Source of the DNA: Paenibacillus oralis
Lineage (GTDB): Bacteria; Bacillota; Bacilli; Paenibacillales; Paenibacillaceae
Assembly (NCBI RefSeq): GCF_003863965.1
Contig: NZ_RRCN01000001.1
Span: forward strand, 7,189,071 to 7,253,070
Length of the DNA: 64,000 nt
Reading direction: 5' to 3'
The notes under the pieces are model-generated. The model was not told the DNA's origin, made no database searches, and saw nothing but the letters and a program-made list of their open reading frames with translations. Positions 19,992-28,638 of this stretch are shown piece after piece. Both the position numbers and the translations under genes were made by a program. Every line of letters starts with the position of its first letter. Position 1 is the stretch's first letter.

Positions 19992-20774
19992 TTAGCGCAC
20001 CGAGAGCTCCCGGTATCCGGAAACAACCACGTCCGCATCCCGCAAATAGGTTGCCCCCGGCGGCGCCCCGTCCTCCGTCTCGGCCAGCCCGACGGTCAGC
20101 CTGACGCCAGCCCGCTTGCCCATTTGCATGTCGGCGTTGCTTTCGCCGATGACTACGGCCTCCGCCGGGGAAATGCCAAGCTCGCGGCAGGCCAAGAGCG
20201 CCATGTCCGGTCCGGGTTTCCCGCGCCCTACCCGGTCGCGGCCGACCACGCTGCCAAACCGCTCGCGCAGGCCCATCCATTCCAGATGTTCCAGCGCTTC
20301 AGCGGTCACATCGGAGGTGACCACCGCCAGCGCGAGCCCCGCCTCCCGGCAAGCGTCAAGGAACTCGCGCAGGCCCGCCATCGGCCTCGCCTCCCGCCGC
20401 CGCTTGAGCTCCGCCAGCGCAGCCGCATTGAACTCGCGAATCCGGTTCACCGCATCGTTCCAAGGAACCCCCGCGGCATAAAGCAGACCGGCCAAAAGAG
20501 CGGTGACCTCCTCCTCCGTGCCCATCGCGACCGGACCGGTGCGGTCGTACCCGATGACGCGGTTCGCCTCGTCCAGCCGCAGTCCGAGCAGCGCGCTTTT
20601 ATTGAACAGGGCTCCGGCCCCCAGGGTCTCCAATTCCCGCTCTACGAACCCGGTTAGCGTCTCCGCCCAGCTTCCCCACAGCGCCATGAAATCGAGCAGC
20701 GTGCCGTCCTTGTCAAACAATATGCCCCGGCAGGAGACAAGGCGCCCCGCCGCCTGTATGTTCGCCATCCGCAC
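19992..20774 (-). CDS. HAD-superfamily phosphatase, phosphoglycolate phosphatase-like
   Basis: 260-residue haloacid-dehalogenase hydrolase. It has motif I FDKDGTLLD (~20-28), the motif II threonine/serine in AVVTSDVTAE, the motif III lysine in GRGKPGPD, and motif IV VVIGESNADMQMGKRAG, where the second aspartate is an ESN-AD variant. The helical cap between motifs I and II puts it in the Gph/PGP subfamily, but the substrate is not predictable. The start is either GTG 20774 or ATG 20768; the difference is two residues. Confidence 0.85.
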   Translation of the reverse strand: MRMANIQAAGRLVSCRGILFDKDGTLLDFMALWGSWAETLTGFVERELETLGAGALFNKSALLGLRLDEANRVIGYDRTGPVAMGTEEEVTALLAGLLYAAGVPWNDAVNRIREFNAAALAELKRRREARPMAGLREFLDACREAGLALAVVTSDVTAEALEHLEWMGLRERFGSVVGRDRVGRGKPGPDMALLACRELGISPAEAVVIGESNADMQMGKRAGVRLTVGLAETEDGAPPGATYLRDADVVVSGYRELSVR

Positions 20775-20982
20775 CCCAACCTTTCCGGAAATCCATGGTG
20801 ATATATTCCATTATACCATCTTGGCGCCGGGGTTCATCAGTTCGACATAATTGCAGCAAGTGACAGCGCTTTCGGTCGTGATTTTAATCACAAAGTTTTG
20901 CAAGCAAACATCGTACCTTAATACTTGAGTCATATATTTAAAATTTTGAGTTTTTAGCGGGAATGAGGAGGAGGCAAACGAC

Positions 20983-22038
20983 ATGACGGAAACCGGCATA
21001 ACCCCTCGAGGCGAAACGTTTTTTCTAAACCTGCGCTTTCTGCTGATCGTCTGCGTGTTCGTCGGCAATGCCATCGAACCCCTGATGGGGCGGATCGGCG
21101 GCATGACCTGGCTTTACACGTGGATTTTTACTTTTCATATGCCTTTGTTCGTGTTCGTTACGGGGTATTTTGCCAAAGCGAATTTGCTTGGCGAAGCCGG
21201 ACGCAAGGCCCTGTTTCAGATCGGGCTGCAATACGTCATCTTCCAAAGCCTTTATTCCTTGCTGGATGTTACGGTGTTTCACGTAGACGGCATTCACCGC
21301 TCCTTTTTCGCCCCGTATCTGCTGCTCTGGTTCCTGGCCAGCCATTTGGGCTGGCGTTTGATGCAGCTTATGCTGCGCAAATGGTCCGCGCTTTACCAGT
21401 TGGCCTTCTCCATCGCGCTGGCCGTGCTGGCCGGCTATCTGCCCGTGGACGGGAGCTGGCTGAGCCTGTCGCGGACGTTTGTCTACCTGCCTTTTTTTAT
21501 CGCGGGATATCATTTTTCGTTTGAACGGATTGAACGTCTGCTCACCTTGAAAATCCGGCTTGCCGCCATCGCCTTGTCGCTTGCCTGGTTTGGCGCAATC
21601 GCCCTCGGCGGAGCGGATATCGCCCCCGGATGGCTGTACGGCAGCATGACCTACGGTCAGCTCGGGCATCCGGAATGGTATGCCGGCGTTTTCCGCTTGC
21701 TGCTTTATCCTCTGCAGCTGTTTGCGGGGATCGCTTTTTTGGGATTTGTTCCGGCAAAAAAGAGCAAAGTCACCGAAATGGGACGCCATACCCTTTACGT
21801 TTTCCTGCTGCACGGCTTTATCGTCCGCCTGGCGGCGGTTTCCCCGCTTTATGCCGGCGTGCGGAGCCTGCCTGCCGCCCTCGGCGTCGTGGCCGGGGCC
21901 GTGGCGCTGACATGGCTGCTCACCCGGCGTTGGGTGCGGATATGCAGTTCCCCGCTCATCGAGCCGCCGGTATCCTGGCTGCTGAAACTGGAACGCGGGG
22001 CCTCTCGCCAAATAGGCGCAACGGGCAAACATTTATAG
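20983..22038 (+). CDS. Membrane acyltransferase (acyltransferase 3 / fucose-4-O-acetylase-like)
   Basis: 351-residue integral membrane protein with about ten hydrophobic segments, beginning with LNLRFLLIVCVFVGNAIEP and followed by TFHMPLFVFVTGYFAK, the core motif of the acyltransferase-3 family. Members transfer acetyl or other acyl groups to surface sugars, cell wall or glycolipids; the acceptor here is unknown. GAGGAGGAGG precedes the ATG. No sugar-polymer genes flank it, so it may modify wall glycans in general. The C-terminal tail is short and basic. Confidence 0.88.
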   Translation: MTETGITPRGETFFLNLRFLLIVCVFVGNAIEPLMGRIGGMTWLYTWIFTFHMPLFVFVTGYFAKANLLGEAGRKALFQIGLQYVIFQSLYSLLDVTVFHVDGIHRSFFAPYLLLWFLASHLGWRLMQLMLRKWSALYQLAFSIALAVLAGYLPVDGSWLSLSRTFVYLPFFIAGYHFSFERIERLLTLKIRLAAIALSLAWFGAIALGGADIAPGWLYGSMTYGQLGHPEWYAGVFRLLLYPLQLFAGIAFLGFVPAKKSKVTEMGRHTLYVFLLHGFIVRLAAVSPLYAGVRSLPAALGVVAGAVALTWLLTRRWVRICSSPLIEPPVSWLLKLERGASRQIGATGKHL

Positions 22039-22118
22039 GCCCACAGTCCGTTTTTTTGCTCATAACCGAGATCATGGCCTTATTTCCTTTCGAAATTCGT
22101 TTCAAAACGCAAATCTGT

Positions 22119-22146
22119 GGTAAATAAATCATACCATTTATTTACC
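22119..22146. promoter_or_regulatory. 10-bp inverted repeat before the KGG-protein gene
   Basis: Perfect GGTAAATAAA/TTTATTTACC repeat with an 8-nt loop, ending 8 nt before the ribosome binding site of the stress-protein gene. It could be an operator or a 5'-UTR hairpin; I cannot tell which. Confidence 0.45.
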
Positions 22147-22167
22147 AACCAGATTAGGAGGGATTTC

Positions 22168-22425
22168 ATGGCAAGGAATGGAAGGAAAATGACTCGTGAG
22201 GAAGCCGGACGCTTGGGAGGTCTCGCCACCGCCAAAACCCATGGCAAACAATTTTACCAGGAGATCGGTCAAAAGGGAGGGGAGGCTACCTCCAAATCGC
22301 ACAACAAGGAATTCTACCAGGAAATCGGCCAAAAAGGCGGCGAAGCCACCTCTCAAAAGCACGATAAAGAATTTTACCGTAACATCGGCCGCAAAGGCGG
22401 CGTTTCCCGCAGCAAAAGCTATTAA
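22168..22425 (+). CDS. KGG-repeat general stress protein (GsiB/ConM-like)
   Basis: 85-residue hydrophilic protein made of about three 20-residue repeats ending in IGQKGGEA, each starting H-x-K-x-FY (KQFYQEIGQKGG, KEFYQEIGQKGG, KEFYRNIGRKGG). This is the KGG stress-repeat family, related to GsiB and LEA-like desiccation proteins. ATG 22168 has AGGAGGG at ideal distance; the open frame upstream runs through the inverted repeat and is not coding. A clear terminator follows, so the gene is monocistronic. The protein is highly charged with no membrane segment, consistent with a disordered, protective role. Confidence 0.88.
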   Translation: MARNGRKMTREEAGRLGGLATAKTHGKQFYQEIGQKGGEATSKSHNKEFYQEIGQKGGEATSQKHDKEFYRNIGRKGGVSRSKSY

Positions 22426-22444
22426 ATGCTGCCATTCTCCGAAG

Positions 22445-22478
22445 TCCCCGAAAAAACTCGGGGATTTCTTGTTTTTTC
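22445..22478 (+). terminator. Terminator of the KGG-protein gene
   Basis: TCCCCGA/TCGGGGA stem (22445-22451 with 22458-22464) followed by a T-rich run to 22478. Confidence 0.8.
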
Positions 22479-22622
22479 TGGGGCAAATCCGGCTTTTCCT
22501 TCCTGCTGCTCCCTATGATCTCCGCTAGAAAAAGATAACTACTTGTGATAGACTTTAGAGAAAACCTTTAGCGGTGTAAAGTTACAAAATCACAATAAAC
22601 CATCATGGGGGGGATAGGCATC

Positions 22623-24308
22623 ATGACAGCCAAGAAAATGCGTTCTGACATGATCAAAAAAGGCTTCGACCGGGCGCCTCACCGCAGTTTGCTGCGAGCG
22701 GCGGGGGTCAAGGAAGAAGATTTCGGCAAACCGTTTATCGCGGTGTGCAACTCTTATATCGATATCGTTCCGGGGCACGTGCATCTGCAGGAATTCGGCA
22801 AAATCGTAAAAGAAGCCATCCGCGAGGCGGGCGGCGTTCCGTTTGAATTCAACACGATCGGCGTTGATGACGGTATTGCGATGGGGCATATCGGGATGCG
22901 CTACTCCTTGCCGAGCCGGGAAATCATCGCCGATTCCCTGGAAACCGTCGTTTCGGCGCACTGGTTTGACGGCATGGTCTGCATTCCGAACTGCGACAAA
23001 ATTACGCCGGGCATGATGATGGGCGCGCTGCGCGTCAACATTCCGACCATCTTCGTCAGCGGCGGCCCGATGAAGGCCGGTGTGGACAGCAAAGGCCGCA
23101 AGCTTTCCCTGACCTCCGTTTTCGAAGGTGTAGGGGCTTACCAATCCGGAAAAATCGACGACAGCGAACTGCTGGAACTTGAACAGTACGGCTGTCCTAC
23201 CTGCGGCTCCTGCTCCGGCATGTTCACCGCCAACTCGATGAACTGTCTGGCCGAAGCTCTTGGCCTGGCGCTTCCGGGCAACGGGACGATTCTGGCCGTT
23301 TCCGAAGAACGCCGCGATTTCGTGCGAAAGTCCGCGACCCAGCTGATGGAACTGATTAAGCTGGACCTTAAACCGCGCGATATCGTCACCAAGGAATCGA
23401 TCGACAACGCGTTCGCCCTGGATATGGCGATGGGCGGTTCCACGAACACCGTCCTGCATACGCTCGCTTTGGCGCAAGAAGCCGGAGTCGATTACCCGCT
23501 GGAGCGCATCAACGAAGTGGCCAACCGCGTACCGCATATCGCCAAGCTGGCCCCGGCATCCGATATTTTTATCGAAGACGTGCAACGCGCCGGCGGCGTG
23601 AGCGCCGTGCTCCACGAACTGCTCAAGAAACCGGGAGCGATCTTCGGCGATCAAATCACCGTCACCGGGAAAACGATCGCGGAAAACGTTGAGGGATGCG
23701 AAATCCTCGACCAAAGTGTTATCCATCCGATCGACAAACCTTATTCGGAAAAAGGCGGCCTGGCAATCCTGTACGGCAACCTTGCTCCGGAAGGCTCGGT
23801 TATTAAAGTCGGCGCCGTGGATCCTTCCGTCGGCGGTTATCATAAAGGCCCCGCGATTTGCTTCGATTCCCAAGAGGAAGCTTTGGAAGGCATCGCCAAC
23901 GGGAAAGTCAAAGAAGGCTCTGTTGTCGTCATCCGCTACGAAGGGCCAAAAGGCGGCCCGGGCATGCCGGAAATGCTCGCTCCGACGTCGCAGATCGTCG
24001 GGATGGGACTTGGCGCCAAAGTCGGCCTGATCACCGACGGCCGCTTCTCCGGCGCTTCCCGCGGCATCAGCATCGGCCACATTTCGCCGGAAGCCGCTGA
24101 AGGCGGTCCGATCGCTTTCGTGGAAGACGGCGATATTATCGAGCTGGATCTGAACAACCGCAAAATCGAACTTCATGTCAGCGAGGAAGAAATGACCCGC
24201 CGCAAAGCAAACTGGAAAGGCTTCGAGCCAAAGGTGAAAACCGGCTATCTGGCCCGTTATTCCAAGCTCGTCACCAACGCCAGCTCCGGCGGCGTTATGA
24301 AGATCTAA
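22623..24308 (+). CDS. ilvD: Dihydroxy-acid dehydratase
   Basis: Penultimate step of valine and isoleucine synthesis; an iron-sulfur enzyme. The 561-residue protein has the three cluster cysteines in the usual places: VCNSYIDIVPGH, NCDKITPGMMMGA and GCPTCGSCSGMFTANSM, plus TDGRFSGASRG and GHISPEAAEGGPI near the end. I chose ATG 22623 because the GGGGGGA just upstream is the binding site; the upstream in-frame ATG at 22605 lies before that tract. It stands alone, away from other ilv genes, and ends at a strong terminator. Confidence 0.97.
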   Translation: MTAKKMRSDMIKKGFDRAPHRSLLRAAGVKEEDFGKPFIAVCNSYIDIVPGHVHLQEFGKIVKEAIREAGGVPFEFNTIGVDDGIAMGHIGMRYSLPSREIIADSLETVVSAHWFDGMVCIPNCDKITPGMMMGALRVNIPTIFVSGGPMKAGVDSKGRKLSLTSVFEGVGAYQSGKIDDSELLELEQYGCPTCGSCSGMFTANSMNCLAEALGLALPGNGTILAVSEERRDFVRKSATQLMELIKLDLKPRDIVTKESIDNAFALDMAMGGSTNTVLHTLALAQEAGVDYPLERINEVANRVPHIAKLAPASDIFIEDVQRAGGVSAVLHELLKKPGAIFGDQITVTGKTIAENVEGCEILDQSVIHPIDKPYSEKGGLAILYGNLAPEGSVIKVGAVDPSVGGYHKGPAICFDSQEEALEGIANGKVKEGSVVVIRYEGPKGGPGMPEMLAPTSQIVGMGLGAKVGLITDGRFSGASRGISIGHISPEAAEGGPIAFVEDGDIIELDLNNRKIELHVSEEEMTRRKANWKGFEPKVKTGYLARYSKLVTNASSGGVMKI

Positions 24309-24381
24309 TTGACCCTTTTTTACCGTTATTCCGCGGCCTGCACAACGAACGTTACCCCCGGTACTTCCTTCCACGAATTAA

Positions 24382-24437
24382 AGAGCCGTCCCGGAAGCAG
24401 CTTTAAGCTACTCGGGACGGCTCTTCTTTGTTTTTAA
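24382..24437 (+). terminator. Terminator shared by ilvD and the deacetylase gene
   Basis: 12-bp stem AGAGCCGTCCCG/CGGGACGGCTCT (24382-24393 with 24413-24424) followed by TCTTTGTTTTT. Symmetry and position 10 nt after the convergent deacetylase stop suggest it works in both directions. Confidence 0.85.
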
Positions 24438-25858
24438 CTGCAGGGCAACGTTGTCCGCAGCGTCGTCTCATCTTCCTCCGCCGCGGCGTGCTGCTCTTTG
24501 ACCAAACGGTGGCGATGCGACCCGGAATCCATAAATCCGATCAAATGTTCAATCGGCATCACGATCAGCTTGGGAACCATCTCTTCAGCCTGCTGCTTTA
24601 ACCTCGAACTCCCCTCCGGATGAATAACGCTCATCAATAATTTCAGATAAACCCGGGAGGAACGGGCAAACCAGCCTTTGGGCAAGTCCGTGACGATAAA
24701 GCCGAACTGCTCCGGTCCCCGGTTGATCATGCTTACCCCGTACAATGCCTTAACGCCGCTGAGCTCCGGATGAGCGGCTACATATTCCGCTAACCGGGGC
24801 AGCGATTTCTCCATGGCGCGGATCATTTGAATCGCAAGCTGAACCGATGATCTGGCACGTGTGCTGTACTGAAACAAGGTCTTATTATCCAAGTGAATTT
24901 CCAAAATCCGGTCCCCCTGCTGCAAAGACGTCCCGCCGCTCATGGCCACCGGTTTGCCATGATAGGTCGTTTCCCGAAAATGCAGGATCGGATTATGCTC
25001 GTCGGCGGTTTTAAGCTGAAAAACGAAATGGAACAATTTCTCCCACAAAAGCCACAACGCGACAACGCATCTTTTGAATCCGGATATGGATGCCGGCTTT
25101 TTCCGTCCGGTTTCCGTTCCTTTCGCTGGCTTGGCTTTTTTCATTTGGCGTGCAGCCTCCGTCTCTTGGATCATTTCATCGATCCGGATGCTTTGCAGGC
25201 CTCGCCGTTTCGCTTCCTGCAGCACCCGCTCCAGAGCTACCAACATTTCCCGCGGCGCATCGCTGTTTGCTCCTAACGTAGCGCCGCAATCGTGAAGCAG
25301 AAATATTTCTCCGCCGCGGAGCTTCCTCATCATTCGCTCCGTTAACCGATCCGCGCCGACCTTGACGCGCCAATCGCTAAACATGGCCGACCACAATACG
25401 ATTTGCGTATTGCCCCGGCCCGCGAAATCGAACAAATTTACGATACCCCACGGCGGACGGTAATAATGGGAACGAACACCGGTGGCATCGTAAATGATTT
25501 TGTTCGTTTTTTGGATTTGTTTTTTTACGGCGGCAGGACCCATCAGCCAATTGGTTTTATGAACGTAATTGTGGGTCCCGATCAAATGTCCCTCTTCATG
25601 CATCCGTTTTAGCAGCTCGGGATACTTCTCCGCGTTCGTACCGACGACGAAAAAAGTGGCCTTGGCTCCTAAACGCTTCAACAAGTCAAGCAATTGCGGC
25701 GTATATCTCGGATCAGGGCCGTCATCGAAAGTCAGTGCGAATTGCTTCTCATTGCTTCCATGCTTGAATACGCGAAACCCGAAAATCCGGGTAATTAATC
25801 CGGGTATAAAAGCGTACAGCGTCGAAATGTAAAACAACCATAGCAGCAAAGTCTCCAT
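24434..25858 (-). CDS. Membrane-anchored polysaccharide deacetylase fused to a YkoP-like C-terminal domain
   Basis: 474 residues. After one N-terminal membrane helix (LLLWLFYISTLYAFIPGLI, residues 2-22) comes a NodB/CE4 domain (about 45-235) with TFDDGPDPRYTP, the metal histidines in GTHNYVHKTNW, YYRPPWG and IFLLHDCGAT. After a basic linker (~245-260), a second domain (~275-460) has LWEKLFHFVFQ, GDRILEIHLDNKTLFQ, VKALYGVSMINRGPEQFGF and FARSSRVYLKLLM, which I judge to resemble Bacillus YkoP. Start at 25858: GGGGA lies 7 nt upstream. CE4 enzymes deacetylate peptidoglycan or other N-acetylated sugars; the fused domain's role is unknown. Confidence 0.85.
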   Translation of the reverse strand: METLLLWLFYISTLYAFIPGLITRIFGFRVFKHGSNEKQFALTFDDGPDPRYTPQLLDLLKRLGAKATFFVVGTNAEKYPELLKRMHEEGHLIGTHNYVHKTNWLMGPAAVKKQIQKTNKIIYDATGVRSHYYRPPWGIVNLFDFAGRGNTQIVLWSAMFSDWRVKVGADRLTERMMRKLRGGEIFLLHDCGATLGANSDAPREMLVALERVLQEAKRRGLQSIRIDEMIQETEAARQMKKAKPAKGTETGRKKPASISGFKRCVVALWLLWEKLFHFVFQLKTADEHNPILHFRETTYHGKPVAMSGGTSLQQGDRILEIHLDNKTLFQYSTRARSSVQLAIQMIRAMEKSLPRLAEYVAAHPELSGVKALYGVSMINRGPEQFGFIVTDLPKGWFARSSRVYLKLLMSVIHPEGSSRLKQQAEEMVPKLIVMPIEHLIGFMDSGSHRHRLVKEQHAAAEEDETTLRTTLPCS

Positions 25859-26039
25859 ATGCTTTCCCCACTTTTCTATGATCACTGACTTTGGCATGCT
25901 TTTTAGCATAGCATCTACATTATTTTATCATATCCCCTGCAGGTTTAGGCGTATTTTTTTGGGGAAAGCATAGGGAAGTTTTCGCGCCTTTGGCTTAAAG
26001 TGCGAGTTTAAAATGTCAGGTTTTCAGCGCCGAAAAACT

Positions 26040-27818
26040 TTACGAACCGCGTGCTGCCAGCAAGTCCATCGTCTTGCGGAACAACTCGGCCGCTTGATGC
26101 GCCGAACCTGCAGGACGGTTTTGGACCAGCACCGCCACGGTGTATTTGGGATGATCAATGGGCCCGTACCCGATAAACCATTGATGGTTTTTTTTCACGC
26201 CGTCTATCAGCACCTGGGCCGTACCGGATTTTCCGGCCAAGGGCCATTTGGCCCGGTTTAGCGAACGCCCAGTCCCTTCGGTCACTACCTGTCTCATCCA
26301 GGACAGCAGCGTGTCCGCGATACGGGGCGAAATTTGCCCGACAGAAGACGGCGCGGCTTGTACCGGGAATTCGGCCAGCAGCGAACCGTCCTTAAAACGG
26401 ATTTCACTGACCAGCCGCGGCGCCGTCACCTGGCCCTGGTGCAGCAGCGTAACAACCAGATTGGCCGCCTGGAGCGGGGAGACAAGCACATCGCGCTGGC
26501 CGATGGCCGTCTGGGCAAGCACGCCTCCGTCCGCTTTCGACATATCGTTAAAAACGGCCCCCGCTTCTTCCTGATCGAGCTGTTTGAAATCGTCCCCGTC
26601 CAAAAAGCGAGCGGTCTGCCACCCTACCTGGCGGGCAAGCCCCAGCTTGGATGCCGTTTCCGCGATTCTTGCCGGACCCAACCTTTCACCGAGCGCAGCA
26701 AATACGACGTTGCAGGAGCGGGAATATCCCTCCTCCAGCGTGATCGTTCCGTGACCGCCTTCCTTCCAGCAGGACAGCCCGTATTTCCCATAGTGTCCGC
26801 TGCAATGGAAAGTTTCATGCGGGGAGGAAACATGTTCCTCCAGCGCCGCAGCCGCGATCACGGTTTTGAAGATCGACCCCGGAACTGCCGCTTTTACCGC
26901 ATTGTTGGCCCAGTCCGGCTGCTTCGGGTTCACGTGACGCGGGTCGTAAAACGGCAAAGAAACCATCGCTACGATGTCCCCATTGGCCGCATCGAGAACG
27001 ACGACGGCGCCTTCCTGTACGTTCATCCCGGCGGCAAGCTGCTCGATATCCCGTTGCAAACCTTCGTCCACCGTCGTCTTAATTTGCAAAGGATAGTACC
27101 GGCTGTTTTTCGCATTGATCCGCGTGCCCAAACCATCCAGCGGCCGTTTTTGCCCGTCTACCGTAAAAGCCGCCCTCACTCCGCCAATTCCCCGCAAATA
27201 GCGGTCAAACGTCTTTTCCAGCCCGGCCGCTCCAACCTGAAGCGTCATCGGCAAAGGGGCTCTCGGCTGATCCCGGCGCAGCCGGCGGATCACATCCGGG
27301 CGCTGAGCGACATAACCCAGCCATTGATTTCCGCGTTTCCCCGGATCATAACGCATTGCGTAAGGCAACACTTCCAGCCCTTCAAGCCGGGGCAGCCGGC
27401 TTGCCTCCGCTTCAGTCAGTTGAAGCGGCTCCTCCCCCTCCTTGGGCCAAACGTAAGGTTTCCGTAACTCCGCCCACGTTGACCGAAGCTCCGCAGGGGA
27501 AACCCCAAGCGAGGCCGCCAGCTTATTTAATGCTTCTCCGTCCGGGACGTCTTTAACGGGAAAAAGAATCGGAGACCAGGCCATCCGGCCGGTTAAAGGG
27601 AGACCGTTCCGATCGATGAAGCGGCCTCTGCCGGGGTCCAACTCGATGCTTTCCTCCCGCTGCCGGACGGCCAGTTCGTTGATCGTTTTGCCGCCTACGG
27701 TCGCCGCCCGGAAAGCGGAATCCGCTTGGATCCAGGCCATCCGCAAGGCAAACACGCCAAGCACGACAGTAAATAACAGCAAAATATAAAAAATGCGTTT
27801 TTTGCGCAATAATGACAT
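26040..27818 (-). CDS. Class B penicillin-binding protein (transpeptidase), PbpI-like by position
   Basis: Membrane transpeptidase of 592 residues that cross-links peptidoglycan. N-terminal membrane anchor (about 8-28), PBP dimerisation region (about 45-270), then a transpeptidase domain with SxxK in PGSIFKTVI (~330), SxN in YSRSCNVVF (~390) and KTG-type box KSGTAQVLIDG (~540). ATG 27818 follows AAGGGGGG; the longer open frame upstream is spurious because it runs into intergenic repeats. In B. subtilis pbpI (yrrR) lies a few genes after yrrO, so synteny supports this label. It could also serve as a spore or division enzyme; not decidable here. Confidence 0.9.
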   Translation of the reverse strand: MSLLRKKRIFYILLLFTVVLGVFALRMAWIQADSAFRAATVGGKTINELAVRQREESIELDPGRGRFIDRNGLPLTGRMAWSPILFPVKDVPDGEALNKLAASLGVSPAELRSTWAELRKPYVWPKEGEEPLQLTEAEASRLPRLEGLEVLPYAMRYDPGKRGNQWLGYVAQRPDVIRRLRRDQPRAPLPMTLQVGAAGLEKTFDRYLRGIGGVRAAFTVDGQKRPLDGLGTRINAKNSRYYPLQIKTTVDEGLQRDIEQLAAGMNVQEGAVVVLDAANGDIVAMVSLPFYDPRHVNPKQPDWANNAVKAAVPGSIFKTVIAAAALEEHVSSPHETFHCSGHYGKYGLSCWKEGGHGTITLEEGYSRSCNVVFAALGERLGPARIAETASKLGLARQVGWQTARFLDGDDFKQLDQEEAGAVFNDMSKADGGVLAQTAIGQRDVLVSPLQAANLVVTLLHQGQVTAPRLVSEIRFKDGSLLAEFPVQAAPSSVGQISPRIADTLLSWMRQVVTEGTGRSLNRAKWPLAGKSGTAQVLIDGVKKNHQWFIGYGPIDHPKYTVAVLVQNRPAGSAHQAAELFRKTMDLLAARGS

Positions 27819-27991
27819 GCTTCGCCCCCCTTGTCCCATATTATTTCCTGGGAAAAGCAGGTTCACACCCAGGGGCGGCCGCTTGAAATTGAAAAAGACA
27901 GTTTTGAGGAAATAATATGGGGGCAGGTTGGCTATCGGCGCTGTGTGAAATTGCGCATGCGGTTGCAGATTTGGAGTCGCATTCGCGCTCT

Positions 27992-28178
27992 CATTGGAAA
28001 TAATCCAATAGATTACCGGAAATCGAACACCATTTTGAACTCTCATTGGAAAAAATCCAATAGAATTTGCTCTAACCGCCCGTTTTGCACTTCATTGAGC
28101 TTCGTCTATTGGAAAATATCCAATCAAGCAACTATATTTACCAGTAGTTTTCCAATTCTATTGTATATATCCAATGAC
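27992..28178. repeat. Four-unit palindromic element, TTGGA type
   Basis: Four units around ATTGGA-x4-TCCAAT at 27992, 28044, 28106 and 28158. Units 1 and 2 end in CCAATAGA; units 3 and 4 are the inverse (start CTATTG). Offsets are 0, 52, 114 and 166. Non-coding; lies in the 820-bp gap between the PBP and chemoreceptor genes, whose remaining sequence is the next element and a terminator. Confidence 0.7.
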
Positions 28179-28270
28179 AGTGCCAATACCTGATTCAACA
28201 GCTTATTGCTTGTTAAATCTGGCTCGGGATGATAGTTGTAAACATGTACAACTAGATTTCAACAAAGCAA

Positions 28271-28550
28271 CAGGCTCTTTCTATTCTGTGGACGCTGCTC
28301 TAACGGACTCCAGCGACGTTATCCGTCCATTTCCCGGGTATTTCCCAGCCAAACGGATCCAGATGACGCTATTCCGCTCTAAACGAGTTTACCCGGGCCG
28401 ATTCGAGGTAAATAACGTCATCTCCGTCCGTTACATTTTGCACACCTCAGTTTTTCCGCAGATAACGCCTCTGAGGTCCTTTAGCCTCCAAATCCTTCTC
28501 CTCCTCCCCTCTCAACCTGCGCATCGTCCTTAACCCCAGGAATTTTTATA
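28271..28550. repeat. Four-unit palindromic element, TAACGGAC type, copy 1
   Basis: Units at 28300-28324 and 28349-28373 (direct, CTAACGGACTCCAGCGACG-type) and 28410-28433 and 28461-28484 (inverted). The whole block from about 28271 to 28550 aligns almost without gaps to 41128-41405, by eye roughly 75-80% identical, including a shared CATTTCCCGGGTATTTCCCA spacer and a C/T-rich tail. Confidence 0.85.
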
Positions 28551-28565
28551 AACTCTATAATGTTT

Positions 28566-28611
28566 AAAACAAAACAGCCCTGCAAATCCGCATTTCGATT
28601 TGCAGGGCTGT
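28566..28611 (-). terminator. Terminator of the chemoreceptor gene
   Basis: 15-bp stem, ACAGCCCTGCAAATC/GATTTGCAGGGCTGT (28574-28588 with 28597-28611), followed on the minus strand by TTTTGTTTT. Confidence 0.85.
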
Positions 28612-28638
28612 GTATGTGCTTTGGTTCAATATGCTCGT

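Noticed and set aside
27819..28046. 76-residue N-terminal extension of the PBP
   Set aside because: The extension runs through the palindromic repeats and lacks membrane or signal features; a strong binding site stands before ATG 27818.
27992..28178. CRISPR array from regularly spaced short repeats
   Set aside because: Only four units, half of them inverted, no cas genes, and unit sequence varies; the plan is palindromic, not array-like.
28174..28533. 119-codon frame in the PBP-chemoreceptor gap
   Set aside because: It lies wholly in the TAACGGAC repeat element and is not kept as a frame in the homologous copy at 41 kb.
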